Assembly (NCBI GenBank): GCA_907165135.1
Contig: OU015567.1
Coordinates: 13,831,001-13,895,000 of the forward strand
DNA: 64,000 nucleotides
Direction of reading: 5' to 3'
From: Oikopleura dioica
Taxonomy: Eukaryota; Chordata; Appendicularia; Copelata; Oikopleuridae
Shown here: piece after piece, positions 35,856 through 50,667 of the stretch
Layout of the letters: the number at the start of each line of letters is the position of its first letter
Numbering within the stretch: position 1 is the stretch's first letter
Notes under the pieces: generated by a model
What the model was told of the DNA's origin: nothing
Seen by the model: only the letters and a program-made list of their open reading frames with translations
Databases searched by the model: none
Translations under genes and position numbers: made by a program

Positions 35856-37913
35856 ATGAAGCACTGCACGTTTAAATTTATCAGCAATCTGAGCGTTTAT
35901 GGACTTGTTGCGGCGCTTTTTTATTTGTTTATTATTGGAACCTTAGGAGCAGGTATAAGAATAATTTTCATAAAAGCATGATTTTAAATTTCCAATCAAA
36001 AAATTCTTCTAAAAACTGATCAAAACTGAGCAAAAATCAAAGGAACCGTACATATTCGCTTCGATCCATCCTTCCAGCCTCGCAAAATCGTGAACTGCCA
36101 TCGCGATGACTTGATTTCTCCAACTGGCAAGCTCAAAACACCCCTTGACCACACTCTTGATGGAAAGCATCCATGGCACTTGGAGACGTATCCAGATATT
36201 CCGCAGCTCAATATTATCAAACTCCCTCTCGCAGCGAAGGAAGAGTTTATAAACTTTGAATTTTCTTCAATTAGAAAGAAGTGCTTCTGTTTTATAAACC
36301 GACTCTAGTTAAAGAAGACGCTGGAATTTAAACGTTTTCAAGAGCGCAAATTAGTACTTGAAAACGCTTGCTCGATGGCGCGCAGCCTCATTTTCACCAA
36401 AAATACGACGTTTGAAGAATTGAAAAGGCTGCAGCAGGCGACACTGACAGGCAAAATGAAGGATGAGGAAAGTTGCACGCCAGTTCTGCCGATTAAAAGT
36501 GCCAAGAACGAGAATTTTTACAGTGATCAATTCAAGTATTCGATGTGTTTACCACCTAAGGAAAGCTTCATATTTCGAAATTAAAAATAATAAAAGAAAT
36601 CTTCAAATTTAAAATAATGTCTTAGTGATTATTCTCGCTGATGCCCGAGGCTTAGTTTAATGCTGTTTCTAAAGCTTGTAATAGACTGGATGTACGAATT
36701 GGCAGCGTGGTCTTGTGGCTCTTCTCAAAAATGGCGAGAAAACTCCCGAAGACCTTACCGATTATGAAGTATTCAAATTTCTGCTCAATCACCTATAAAA
36801 ATGTCTCCTAGGTTTTCTACGACCTCGACCGTTTCAATTCGACCGACATGAAAAAAGAGCGCGCAACTCGTGGATCCTCCGAGGGCTACCTAACTTTAGT
36901 CAACACTCGCCATCCTCTAGCACGGTTACTTTCTGCTTGGCACGACAAATTTCGAAAAGGCCATCCTTGGATGAAATACATCGAAAAAATGTACGGGAAG
37001 ATTTTGAAAAAGCTAGAATTGCGAGACATGACGCTCGAGAAGTTTACGTACAGCTTTGAAGCTTTCATGGAACTAGGAACGGGCGCAAATCAAACTCCGT
37101 CTTGAACTAAGTCTTCTAAGCCACGCGTGAATTTTCCGTAACTTAGTGATTGAGCCTCTTACAAGCCGCAGCATCGAATCATGACTGGATGAGGGATCAG
37201 CATTGGCGCAGCATTTTTCATCACTGCACTCCTTGCGCCAACGAGTTCGACTTTATAGTCCGCCAAGAATCTGCTGCTGAAGACCAGGTGGGAGGGAATC
37301 GTTGTAAAAAATGCTAACGGAGGTCTTAGAGGTTTATACTCAAGGCGCTTGAAGTGGACAATATTACCCACATTCCGGGTGCGTATTACACTTCTCTCAC
37401 AAGCCGAAACTCGATCACGTTTTATTTCAAGGAAAGGTTCAAAGTATTTTTCAAACTGTCTTTTTCGATGTATATTTTATCATCAAGAGAATTTTCGGAG
37501 CAATACAGACATGAACTAGACCAATGGGTATTAGAAAATGTTAGATATATTTAAGGCTCATTTCATTACGTCGCAAGATAATAAAAAATCAGGCTTATAT
37601 AAAAAAAGATAACAATCGAACCCGTAAAATTTTTCACCATTTTGAAAATTGAACCACCTGAAAATGAACCATTCCTTCTCAAAATCGAACCATATAAAAG
37701 CACGTTCCAAGAGTCGTCCTCAAAGAAATCTATCGCAATTACTTCCTTGATTTCGCGATGTTCAACTACACCATCGACGAATTCTTAGAAGAAGCAGTCG
37801 ATGAAACTGGTCAAATTTCAGAGGTTGACAGAAAATGGGCCCGAGTACAGTTGAACGAGAATTTCATCGCCTGGGCACCTAATTTCAAAGAGTACACCTG
37901 CCAAGAAAACTAG
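35856..37913 (+). CDS. Golgi carbohydrate sulfotransferase (HNK1ST/CHST8-14 type)
   Basis: Exons 35856-35952, 36043-36239, 36309-36560, 36685-36768, 36812-37082, 37172-37287, 37330 to 37431 or 37443, and 37701-37913. Type II membrane protein: short cytosolic part, anchor GLVAALFYLFIIGTLGA, helical stem (RFQERKLVLENACSMA). PAPS 5'-phosphosulfate motif CLPPK|TGCTNWQRGL spans an intron; the 3'-phosphate motif is LVNTRHPLARLLSAWHDKFR; then HWRSIFHHCTPCANEFDFI and the C-terminal HVPRVVLKEIYRNYFLDFAMF typical of the sulfotransfer_2 family. The joins at 36239/36309 and 36560/36685 only work as GA-AG introns (AAG|GAAGAG, AAG|GAAAGC), and 37082/37172 may be GC-AG. The gene appears intact, unlike the related gene at 10.5 kb. 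Confidence 0.82.
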
Positions 37914-38055
37914 TTTTTGAGTCGTTGATCGACCTTTATTTCCAAACTGGGACATTCTTCAATAACGATATATGACGAAGCTTCAATCATTGTTTGTTCG
38001 AGCGCAACTACTACTACGATTATACTACGTATAATCTTTTTAATAAAAATAATTT

Positions 38056-40117
38056 CTATTGCAAGAACCTTTCTTTCGTCTTGTTAACACCAACGAGAAC
38101 GTCATTCTCCATCTTGAGCTCTTGAAGCTCTCCGCGTAATAAATGGAGTTCGACAGCCTTTTTTTTGAATCGAGTAGTGATCATATCGATTTCGTGATTT
38201 TTGAGACAGCGAAGCCTTCGAATTTTCGCCTCTGAAGATCTGTTGAGTTCATTCCGTTCGTCTGCCATACCAGATTTCTTAATAGTTTCTTGTGCTTCGT
38301 TCAGCTTTTCTTTTTCACCCTGCTGTTCTTCTCTGACGTGCTGTATCTGGTTTTTCAAGTTTTTGATGAAATTCGCATCAATCTTCTGGCGATTTATTGC
38401 TACTCTCGTGCATTCGTCTACTTGTCCCCTTAGACTTGAAATCTCTCTTTTTAGTTTCGTACTTTCTGGTTCCACAGATTGAATGTTTGTGTAAGCCATG
38501 GGACCAGGGAATCCAGGTCCTCCTGTAGGAGTCGCATATTCTCCATGCCAAGGAGTTGGAGCAGGTGGGAATAGAGAAGGAAAATTTCGTGAAAGATAAC
38601 TATCACCAGGATGTACAGGATGGCCTCCATATCTGTTTTGCTGGAATGTGCCATAATAATCTCTTATTGTTGGCTGTCAAAGCATTTCAAAAGTGACTCT
38701 GATATAAAATCTAGCCAGTTCCTTGGATGACTGTACCAGTCTGGAGGAGGTCTGTTGTAGCCACCTTCATATCCTTCGTATCCTCTTGGTGGCAATTGTT
38801 CTCTTATGTAAGGACCTCCATATTTCTCCTGGGAAGGACGACATCTTTCCATTGTGTAACCTCCATCTCCATACCTTCCCTGATCGAAGCCTCTATCGTA
38901 TCCTCCCCAGTTGTGATAGCCGCCATTCTCTTCGTTGTATGGCCGAGCATACGGATGATGACCGCCATAATACTGACGGTGATTCCAGTCCTGTGCGCGA
39001 CAGTGCTGCTGCCGTTCGCGCCTCTCTATTGCTTTCTCGATTCGGGATATAGATAGATTTTTTCGTGTCTCAACAGGACGACCAGCAACCTATATAAACA
39101 CAAGTTGTTCGCAATTATTCTTTTTTTCTCAATGACTGACCGTGTGCTCGTCGGAAACAATTCTGTCGACTGAATCATGATCTTGGAAAACGATGAAAGC
39201 TTCTCCCTTGTTTGCGAAGAGCTCCAACTCTTGAATGACCCCGTAGCTTCCAAAATATCGCCTGATTTCTGACTCCCTGAGATCGCCAATTGAGCCAATA
39301 TATAGTTTTGCAGTCGACACAGTAACAGCTGGATCCAGAGTCTCATTCCGTGAAAACGCTCGCTTTGGATGGAGTACGTGCCCGGCAACCTTTATGTGAC
39401 ATAAATTATGTCACATAAATTATGTGAAAGTTAAAAGTTTTAACTTAAAACTATGACTGCGGAGAAGTTCTCACCTTGTGAGGGCGATTATTCATTACTT
39501 CGTCGACAGCGGTGCCCATGGCGAAGGTAACAAATGCAAAACCCTTTGCATAATTTGTCCCGGGTACCTTTGGTACTACACAATCCACTATCTCTCCAAA
39601 CCTGGAGAAATAGCTCTTCAGCAATTCTGTAGCTACTGAGGTAGTTTCATTATCAAAAAGGGGGTCAGGATTTCACTCAGAAATCCTTACTGAAATTCGG
39701 ATGAAAGAGATAATTGTAATGCTTCTATTCCTGACTGCCTTTCAAAAGGCAAATTTCCAACGAAAATTTTTCTTGCTTGCTCAGGCTCATTGAATTCATC
39801 TTCGAGTATGTGGTACGAGCTCTGCGACATCTGAAAACAGAATGTCATCTACCAGGCCGACCGGTTTCGTAAGTTCGTGCCTAACTTCCAGCTCTACCTT
39901 TTTATCTCTGATTTTTTTTCTTTTTGACGCTCCAGAAGACTCTCGATATTCAGAGGAAATGAATCTCTAGATTGAACAGAAGTCCCGCTAATGAGAACCG
40001 AAGAAAGATTCTCCATGGAACTGGGCGCGTTCGAAGTCTAGAACCGTGCACATCTCTGATATCCTCATCGACATTTGCAAACTGCTGGTCTTGCTGATTC
40101 TTAGTTAATTGCTTCAT
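38056..40117 (-). CDS. Two-RRM hnRNP-like RNA-binding protein with coiled coil
   Basis: Exons about 40117-40022, 39966-39898, 39830-39739, 39635-39475, 39389-39141, 39089-38712, 38673-38056. A basic nuclear-localisation-like stretch (KRKKIRDKK) precedes RRM1 (RNP2 KIFVGNLP, RNP1 KGFAFVTF) and RRM2 (RNP2 KLYIGSIG, RNP1 KGEAFIVF), joined in the hnRNP A/B-Musashi-DAZAP style (HK-VAGHVLHPKRAF; DEHT-VAGRPVETRKNL). A Gly/Tyr/Arg-rich low-complexity region follows, then a long charged coiled coil (about 38060-38470) not usual for hnRNPs. It probably binds mRNA in nucleus or cytoplasm. The join within RRM1 between 39739 and 39635 is uncertain; a tiny intermediate exon with non-canonical sites fits best. 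Confidence 0.75.
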
Positions 40118-40265
40118 TAAAAATGATAATAGCGAAAATGTATGATATACAGTCAAATATTTATTTAAAATAATAAATAAGTTATTTATAGCGAATAATC
40201 ATAAATTTATCATATGATTCGTTTGATATGATTAATCAGAGGGAAATTAAGATGGTCTCTTTTAT

Positions 40266-43200
40266 TCAGCAATCAGGGTCGTCTTCATCGCAATCGGGTT
40301 CAGCGATTCGGGGTAGACTGTAGTCAAAAACAATGGCACTAATTCGCCAGTTCTTTGCAACCATCATCGGTCCCAAATCAGACCAAACGCCCTCGTAATA
40401 CATGAAGACTTGGTCACTTACGGGGGCTGAAGTCGCATCGCTCACATCAACTCTTCCGCCGAAAGAAAAGACTCGATCGCCGCCGATTGTTGCTGAGGTC
40501 ATGTACGCCATTCCGAAGATTAAGTCCGTTGTCGGGACGAAGCCGTCTTCCGATGTGAAGATCTCAGAAGACTTATTGTAATCCCAATCCAGGTCGGTGT
40601 ATTTTGTTCCACCAAAAGCGAGGAGGCCGTCGCGGTAATTAGCAATAGAAGCGTCGCGCCGGTATGTATTACTCTGATAGGGTGAAGTGACGACCTCGGT
40701 TCCATCGAATGTATCGCAGCCTCTGAAATTTAAATGTCAAAACTACTCCACGAAAAATAAAAAAGGCATTTATTCACTAAAAAGGTTTCTCACCGATATT
40801 CAGAGTCTGTGAAGCAAATATAAGCTTTTTCATTTCCATCTGCTTGGACAAGAGTACGAACTTCGGGACCGTACACTCCAATTTGTGTCTAAAATAGCTT
40901 ATTTGAAATAAAGTCATTTGCAATTTTTTACCTTGAGTTTCACTGGTAGTTCTTTCATTTCACAACCGTCTACGGAGTAGATGGCATAATGGGCTTTGAA
41001 ACCTCCGAAAACGTAGTATTCTCCATTGACTTTTCCGAGTTGAGTAGCAAAGAGCCGACCCATGTTTCCTTCGTCAGCTGGTGGTGGAGTACGGAAGTCA
41101 AGATCAACTTGTGTTCCATCACTTATATTAGAGTTTAATTCTATACAGTGGAACTATCAATCGATAAGTGACGGGTACTCGAAAAAATATGTGCAAAAAT
41201 GTGCATTCTTTTCTCTTCCTCATCATTATTCATTGTACCTGAAAAAAGTAGAAGCAATTCGCTGAAGCCATCCACCTTCCAGACCCCATTTATCATCAAT
41301 TTGGCTGAAAGCACCAACAGGGTCACTTGTTGTCTCAATGAGTCCACATTCGTCGACCATGCTGAACGGGAAGAGAAGTGGTCGCATCAGTTGTTTGTAG
41401 TCTCCAACATCTCCAACGACCCTTCCTTCGCCGAGACTTTCTCCATCCCAGTCAAATCGTTGAATTACACCGCTGTTTTGTCCGGAAGAGACGATGATAC
41501 TCGCGACGTTTTCAAGTGGTGTTGATGGAAACTTTTTCATTGAAAAGTTTTTGACGCGGTATTCTGAAGCTGGACTGTACCACGGATCACTAACCCAGAC
41601 ATAGAGAGGTTGATCAATCTCAATATCTGCAGTATTTTGATCGAATTCGGCCATGAGCACACCGTCTTTGAAGAGTTTTGAAGTTGTCTTCGTGTTATCG
41701 GTCTCGTGAGGACTTTGAGAGTACTTGAAGGTTGACCATCGCTGCATTTCTGAGCTATCAATATCGCTAACCTAAATACGTTAAGATTATTTTAAAGTCT
41801 CAAAAAAGCATCACGTCCGAATTATTCGAATGTTCCTACCATTGTCTTTGTGAAGTAGCCAGGGATACTTGAGAGCGATTGCACTGCGTTCATCTGAATC
41901 TGATACTGGTTGCTCTTGCGTTTATTCAGCCACATTCCAAAGAAGCGATCGCCGAAATTGCCCTGGCGACTTCCCGTTCCCATTCGGAAGATTTGGAAGT
42001 AGTCGCTATTAACACCAGGGGCAAAAGGGAACCAAACGTCGACCGTCACTTCGAAGTTGATCGTTGGATCATCAACGGTGGCGATGAGATTGTTGTCGGT
42101 TGGGGCGATCGGGCAGCTATCGACAAATGTTTGGCAGTTTTCAAATCCGTCGCATGGGTCGTAGCATGGTGGACGCTCGGGCATCTCGTGGATCGGACAG
42201 GAGTCCCAGACATGTACGGTTCTATCGAATCTGCATGAGAAATCGAGGGCGTAAGGGTATCCACAGGGAATGTCGTTCCACAAAAGATCAGTGTCGCTTG
42301 CAGTTGCGACGCAGTCTTCGTGTCCGCCAGCGTTATTCGGCTCTCCACGTCGCCATGAGAAAAAGGAAGCCTCTTCGCCAGTCCTTGTAGCCCAGCCGCT
42401 GGCAAGTTTGGTGTCTCGTACAAGTCCAATCATTTGTCTAGTTGTGACTTGAGAGTTGAACTCGTTAAGTTCTTTCTTGTTGTTGAAGAATGGAAGATAA
42501 CCGCCTGCTAGATTGCAGTATGCTTGAGCGTCCACGAATTCTGTCTCGCCGTAGGGAGCTTTTTTGAACGTCAGACACGCTTTTTCGTAGATTTGGCCAC
42601 TCTCGCAAACTGCATGGTACTTGTTGTTACAGTCTGTAGCGCCCTCATTGAGTCCGCTCACTCCGTTTCCGTTCTCGTTGATTTCAAACCAGGAGTTTTG
42701 GTACCAGCACTCACCCTCGTTTGCTTTCCAAGAGTCGAACCAGACGAATTTGTTGGTATACTCACTAGACATGATGCCTTCTTGCTGACCGAAGTTCGCG
42801 GGACTAGCAAGCCACATATCCTGGCTGAAACAGTAGGCTCGAGCTTGATCGTAGGTCATCAGGTCGTCAGAGAGATGGAAGGAAACGTCTTGGTCCCGGT
42901 TGATGTTCTTTCGCCCGATCGTGACGATGTCGGAGAGAGCTTGTCGGACCATCTCAAAAACATTTGCGTCTTCAACGCATGCGTATGACTATTTGGTTTA
43001 CCAAATCAGAAAATAATATTTTTATAAATTAATTTTCGGCCACCCGAAAATTAATCATCAAGCCTAATTATGATTCAGTAAAATCTATTTTTGGTAAAAC
43101 TTTCCTGGATCCATTGATCTAAGAGGTCACTAAGAGCTGCAATATTCGCGCTCGGGCTTGCTTTTCTGTCAAAAATAGCATCGAAGCTGACCGGTTCGTA

Positions 43201-43419
43201 AGTCGGGCTAGTCACTCCGGAGGCACAGATTCCGCTGCTTTGGTAGTATCTCGCGACTTCTCTAACTTCATCGTACTTTTTGATGAAGCGATTGGCGAGT
43301 CCATTCTTGGGAATCGACTCCCGAATTTGGTAAGCGAAGAGATTGCTCTCTCCCCAAAACTCAAGGGGGTCAGCGCTGCTGGATCCTGCAAAAATTGCCA
43401 AAAAAGGAGAAAGTTTCAT
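40266..43419 (-). CDS. Secreted protein with two C-type lectin domains and kelch-like repeats
   Basis: Exons 43419-43105, 42988-41840, 41771-41239, 41121-40932, 40888-40794, 40722-40266, about 910 residues. Signal peptide MKLSPFLAIFAGSSSA; then an unknown 90-residue segment. CTLD 1 (LMTYDQARAYCFSQDMWLAS...WYQNSWFEINENG...CNNKYHAVCE) and CTLD 2 (FVDAQAYCNLAGGYLPFF...WRRGEPNNAGGHEDCVA...WNDIPCGYPYALDFSC), the latter with EPN-type and WND calcium/sugar-binding residues, suggesting mannose-type specificity. A beta-sandwich-like middle and C-terminal kelch-like blades (NGEYYVFGGFKAHYAIYSVD; DGLLAFGGTKY; DRVFSFGGRVD) follow, ending in an acidic Cys tail. The first intron appears GA-AG. Likely extracellular carbohydrate-binding; perhaps immune or matrix. 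Confidence 0.82.
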
Positions 43420-43476
43420 TTTTTAGTTATCCTGGTATCCAGTTAACTAGAATGAGAATTTTGCTGAGAACGCTCC

Positions 43477-43484
43477 TTTTTATA
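43477..43484 (-). promoter_or_regulatory. TATA box of the lectin-kelch gene
   Basis: TATAAAAA on the minus strand lies about 58 bp upstream of the ATG at 43419. Confidence 0.6.
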
Positions 43485-43743
43485 GGGAGGGTGCCACTGG
43501 GCGGTTCTTGCTGCTGCGGAGTTCCAAAACAACCACCATACAAGATTTATCGGCCAAGCGATTATAGAAATTACATGTTTCAGAATGCGCGTGATGCGGC
43601 CGCAGGTTTTTATACGAAATTTTGTGCTTTAGAAACACTCGTGGGATAAGATAATTATAATCTAATCTCTTGTCGTACGCTGGGACATGCAATCTGAGTC
43701 ATTTTTTCAAAGATAAGCGGACGAAAAAACTGGAAAGTTTAAG

Positions 43744-44146
43744 TACAGTTTGTTGCCAAATTTCCGGAGTCCAAATTTCCGGACACTTTTCAGATTTTAA
43801 GGGGTTTTAGTGGGACACTAACAAATTGACGATGACCCAAATTTCCGGAATTTTTTTTCAAATTAAGAAAAAAAATTGACGGTAGCTCATATTTTTTCTT
43901 CGAAATAAGGTACAAGAGGTTTAATACATCGACTTTCTTGTGTTTATCCTTGAGTTCTCCTATCAAACCCACTTTGTCGTCGTCTTTTTTGCGCTTAGAC
44001 GACTTCTACACGGGTAAGTGACCATGTTTCGAAAAATTTTAAGGATGCTTGGTGGGACATTATTTTTTCATAGGAAGGCCAAATTTCCGGACATTTTTCG
44101 GAAATCTGGGGACAAAATTAGTCCGGAAATTTGGAAACATACTGTA
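43744..44146. mobile_element. Tc1/mariner-type MITE
   Basis: Ends TACAGTTTGTTGCCAAATTT and, inverted, TACAGTATGTTTCCAAATTT, each beginning at a TA dinucleotide consistent with TA target duplication. AAATTTCCGGA recurs inside in both orientations. No coding capacity. Located between the lectin-kelch promoter and the 3' end of PHAF1. Confidence 0.85.
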
Positions 44147-44429
44147 ATTTTACTACTTTCTTCGCTGCTTCTCGTTGGAAATCAAGAGGCTCCTGCACTA
44201 CACGGATACGAATAAGAACGCCTCATCGGGACCATCCTTATTTTTGAAGGCTTCAGAATGATTTGAATCTTGTTTTTTGAAAGGCTTGAACAGAGGAAGG
44301 CTCACGTGAGTGTGCGATAGAATACACAGTAATTTCAAGGGTTGAATTTTGAATTTTCGGAATAGAATAGAAAAGAAACGTTTTCCTTTGAGGAAGAAGA
44401 AGAGTTGAATGAACGTTTTTCGTTGAATT

Positions 44430-46630
<2,201 letters not shown>

Positions 46631-46639
46631 TTTCGCGTT

Positions 46640-47639
46640 TTTCTTTCTTTTCTCGCAATTTCAAGCCTTCTCGATGTTTTGTCCTTTTCACTTCATTTCT
46701 TAAAAACTTATTTAAAAACTCAAAAACGCCGCGCAAAAATAAGTCATGCGACAGAAGAAAATGAGGAGCACGTGACATTTCTCGCAAGAGGGACGAAATG
46801 ACGCAAGTTTTTAAATTGATAAAAAGAAGGAAATTTATTCTCAGGCCACATGTAACGTAATTGTCCTAGAAATAAACTTGTTTCATTTTGAAAATCTAAG
46901 AAGTTGGGAGGGGCAGAGGGCCAAATAGGCGGATAGACAAAGCACAAAAACAACAATGACAGTCAGATTGATTAGCACAGTGACTCATTTATTTTTCTTC
47001 ATGATCCGATAATTTTATCAATCATAGCACAGATTCAATCGGGTTATTTATTTAGAGACATGTTCTGAATAAATGAGTATTTTTAATACTCTTTTAAACA
47101 CTCGACATAACCTTGTAAATGATTCATTTTGTCATGAAAATATTACCTAAGGTATTACCTTAAAGTTTATTATCAATTTTTAATATTAAGGTTCATGCAA
47201 ACTAAAGTTGTTTAACTCAAACGGCACAGTGTTATGAGTCATTTTATAAAAAGTATTTTTTTCTCTTCGAATGTACTTGACGACGAACTGTAAATTGGAA
47301 GAAGAGTCACTTATTCTCGCATTTTTTCCTCAGAGTCATTCTTCAAAGTTGAGTGAGATTATCCTTTTTTCTGGCGCGCGTGCTGCGCTGCGCAAAGTGG
47401 GCGCTCAAAAACGCTGTTCGATTGGCCGCGCTCTCGCCGCGCCCTGATTGGCTGAATGGCGGCTCAGGGCGCCCGATTCGATTCTCTTGAGTGATTCCTC
47501 TTCACGCGCCAAGAAAGTAATCTAGAGAAGTCTTCTTTTATTACCGAGAAAGATACTGAATCGAACTGCGCCGCCTTTGATCATGCAATTACTGTAATTA
47601 CGCGCCAAGAGGAAGAATTTAGCAAAGAAGAAAGAAGGG
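46640..47639. promoter_or_regulatory. Intergenic region with DP promoter elements
   Basis: No gene supported. A GC-rich island at 47370-47480 has two CCAAT boxes (ATTGGCC near 47430, ATTGGCT near 47448). Two GCGCCAAG sites at 47506-47513 and 47602-47609 differ from the E2F consensus GCGCCAAA by one base. They lie within 135 bp of the DP start codon. Confidence 0.5.
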
Positions 47640-49545
47640 ATGGAGCAATTTCAACTGAGCAATGGACAGGACAGGGGTTTTATTGATTCTTCCTTTGAGA
47701 AATCATTTTTTAATTTGTTTTAACTAATTCACTAGATATTTCATAAATCATTTGTGATTGAAGTATTCTCTATCCCATCACATACTGGTTTACTGTTTTA
47801 GACTCTAGGCACTCGTAAGATACAGTCGAATTGGCGTACCATTACATATGAGTTTTGAGCAGTAGACTTGAAAGCCATAATTGTAAGTTTGCAAAACTCC
47901 AATCAGGGAATCCGAGTTCTGAATTCCAACGGTCAGAATATCCAGATCATCCAGCAATCGGACGCATCTGGAGCTGTTTCGACTTCTCGACCAGCAACAA
48001 TCCAACAAGCCACTCTCAACGGACAGCCTGTTTTACTACAGGTACCAAAACTTTTCGGGAAGTGTTTATGTATTGTTAGATCGTGAACCAAGCTCCCGGA
48101 GAAAACCAGACCGTCACGGGCGGTCAAGTGATAAATGTCCCAGTTACGAGCAAGATCGAAACTCCGAAGAAACGCCCGTTGGAGGCCACTCTTGCTGTCG
48201 CTCCTACTGTACAATCTGTTCAGCCAGCGATTCAATCGCAAACACTCAATCGTCATGGAGGGCTAAATACATCTATAATGAGTCAGGGATCGAATGGTGG
48301 CAATGCCAGTTTTCACGATTTAAACGGGCCAGCTGCTAAGAGAGCCAGGCTCGCTCGCGGTGGTCTGAGAATATGTGCAAAAGTAAGCAACTTCCTTCAT
48401 TCAATCAGTCAATGGTCATGTGTTCTTTTAGGATGTGTGTGACAAAGTCTTTGAAAAAGGAAGGACGACGTATTTCGAAGTTGCAAATGAAATCGTCGGC
48501 GACTCGCTGGGAACTGGCGATGTCGACGAAAAGAATTTGAAGCGAAGAGTTTACGATGCTCTCAATGTTCTGATGGCACTGAATATTGTTCACAAAGAAA
48601 GAAACAAAGAAAAGACTATTTCGTGGGTCGGCTTGCCGACTTCTGGGAACAGCGAGCAGAAATCCCATGTAATACCAAAATTTTCTCTAAAAATCTATCC
48701 CGTTTTTAGCTTCAAACTGAGAAATTAACCCTCCAGCGACGTGTCAAACACAAAGAGGGTGTCCTCAGAGAATTGCTCCTCCAGCACGTTGCTTTCAAAA
48801 GGTTGCTAGAAAGAAATCGCAAGAATGAAGAAGAAAAAGAAAAGAAACATTCAAAGTAAGATTCTTCTTCACAAACTGATTCTTCACCATCACTTTTAAT
48901 TTTTAGGGCGGTTGTTCAACTACCATTCATCGTGGTGAACATGTCCCGTGAGACGAAAATCGACTGTTCGATTTCGGAAGATCAATTCGAGTATCACATC
49001 AAGTTCAATAAGTGTTTCGAACTTCATGACGAGCTGGAGATTCTCAAGGAATGGGGTTGTTTTCTTCCTTGATTCCAATTCCTCAATATTCATCAATTTA
49101 TCCATCGTTTTAAATAATCAAATTCACGCTCTTCGATAAGTAAAGGTCTATTAAGCTCGAGAAGCCGCTTGCGGCTTCGAGAAACGAACAAATTAGCCGC
49201 ATTTAGCGCGGCTTTTTCCCTCTTGCAACTGGAAGCTGTAAGATATTTTTTCTACCCCCGAATAAGCTCCTGGGCTTGGCAGATCCACAAAACGCCGAAT
49301 TGATGCTTCCAAAGAAACTGCGTCACTATTTATCAAACGAGCCTCAAATGGGCGGCTCAAGCGCGTTGAGCGCGTCAATGTCCTCCCGTCTCTCCTCGAA
49401 CCACTCGATCGCCGGATCAGACTCGACGACGATGAACTCGAGCAACAACGATCACCAAGTCGAGCTCGTCGAAATCTGCGAAATTCCCGAGATCGCGCAC
49501 GTGGTCAAAACTGAAACTGTCGAAACTTCCAGAAGTTCTGATTGA
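47640..49545 (+). CDS. TFDP: E2F dimerisation partner DP
   Basis: Exons 47640-47676, 47875-48041, 48080-48382, 48432-48668, 48710-48855, 48907 to 49048 or 49054, and 49267-49545. The winged-helix DNA-binding domain (GLRICAKDVCDKVFEKGRTT; NLKRRVYDALNVLMALNIVH) with the RRVYDALNV core and the DEF-box-like region (TISWVGLP; VVQLPFIVVNMS; FEYHIKFNKCFELHDELEIL) identify DP. It binds DNA as a heterodimer with E2F to control cell-cycle genes. The Gln/Asn-rich N-terminus lacks a known motif. The penultimate junction has no usable GT donor; GA-AG (after AAG) or GG-AG both keep frame. The start exon is short and inferred from phase. Confidence 0.88.
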
Positions 49546-49951
49546 AAAGAATTTATTGATAATTTATTGAATCTTTTTTTTTATCTCCAATTAATTCCCT
49601 TGTACAAAATCCTCAAAAAAGCAAGTTGATTCAACTTTTAAAAACTACTGTTCTTCTTATTGACCTTTTTCCTCTTTTCTCTATTTTCCTATCTCGATTT
49701 CAATTCTCTACTCTCTCGTTAAAGCGCCTCTTTTCCCGTGTAAAATATTCTAATATTATATTTTGGTATCTACCACCTTCAGAAACCCAACCTGGCAATT
49801 GTGAATATTGATTTAAATCGGTTTTTTTCTGAAACAAGATGAAAAATAAACAAGTTCAAAAACTCCAACTTCTGCATCGATTTCTTTTTTTCTTATTTGG
49901 CAGAGCAGAAGACAAGAGAAAGCAATATTGTAGATTCTGCAAAAGCTAATT

Positions 49952-50647
49952 TTAAGGGATCCCCCCCTGTTTTTTCAACTCTTTATCAGGGGTCTCTTTA
50001 TAGCATATTTAGATTCCCCATGTTCTGGGGATCATTTTGATGTATCATACGTCCCCTTTACGAACATCTTCACCCGGAATTTTGGCCCTCGAAAGTAGTA
50101 AAAATGCATATAAATTGTACTTAGCGTGAAAATTGCAATTTTTTTCCACTTTTCAATGTCAACGAAAACAGACGAATAAGGGGTCTGTCGATAGCTTAGA
50201 ATGCAAGGAGAAAGAATATGATGACCGCACTAGAATTTTTGGCCATATATTGGCGCTAGAGAGCTAATTAAAGCCAGAAAAGGGCTAAAGTAGCATCAAA
50301 AAGTTCTTCTCAAGAAAATTTTTTTCTTACTAGACCAAAAAAGTTCTCTGTACTAGAGATTGTAGATTAGGCTCTATTCTATCAGAATCTTGTTTCAGAT
50401 TGCGTCTTTCTAAGCCAAATTTGGCTGAATTTCGATTCAAAAATGGCCTAAAATGGCGTTTTTACGAAAATTTCTAACTTTGGCCCCTCCTAGTGGTAGG
50501 TTTGCCTTGAGCAAAAAACTTCTCTGTACTAGAGAATAGCGGATAGCACCTGGGCTATCCGTAGAGCTATTATACGCCCAAATTCATCAGCCCGAATCGG
50601 CTGAATTTCCAGTTGAAAATGGCCAAAACGGGGGGGGGATCCCTTAA
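49952..50647. mobile_element. TTAA-flanked MITE with GGGATCCCCCC ends
   Basis: TTAAGGGATCCCCCCC at the left and GGGGGGATCCCTTAA at the right are inverted, with TTAA at both outer edges. The 696-bp interior has two diverged copies of a CTTCTCTGTACTAGAGA motif. No ORF. Located between DP and BLTP3. Confidence 0.8.
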
Positions 50648-50667
50648 TTTTCGATAATCAAGAGCCA

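Noticed and set aside
41879-42988. Plus-strand ORFs across the lectin gene
   Set aside because: Shadows of the minus-strand C-type lectin coding sequence, which has clear domain residues and splice sites.
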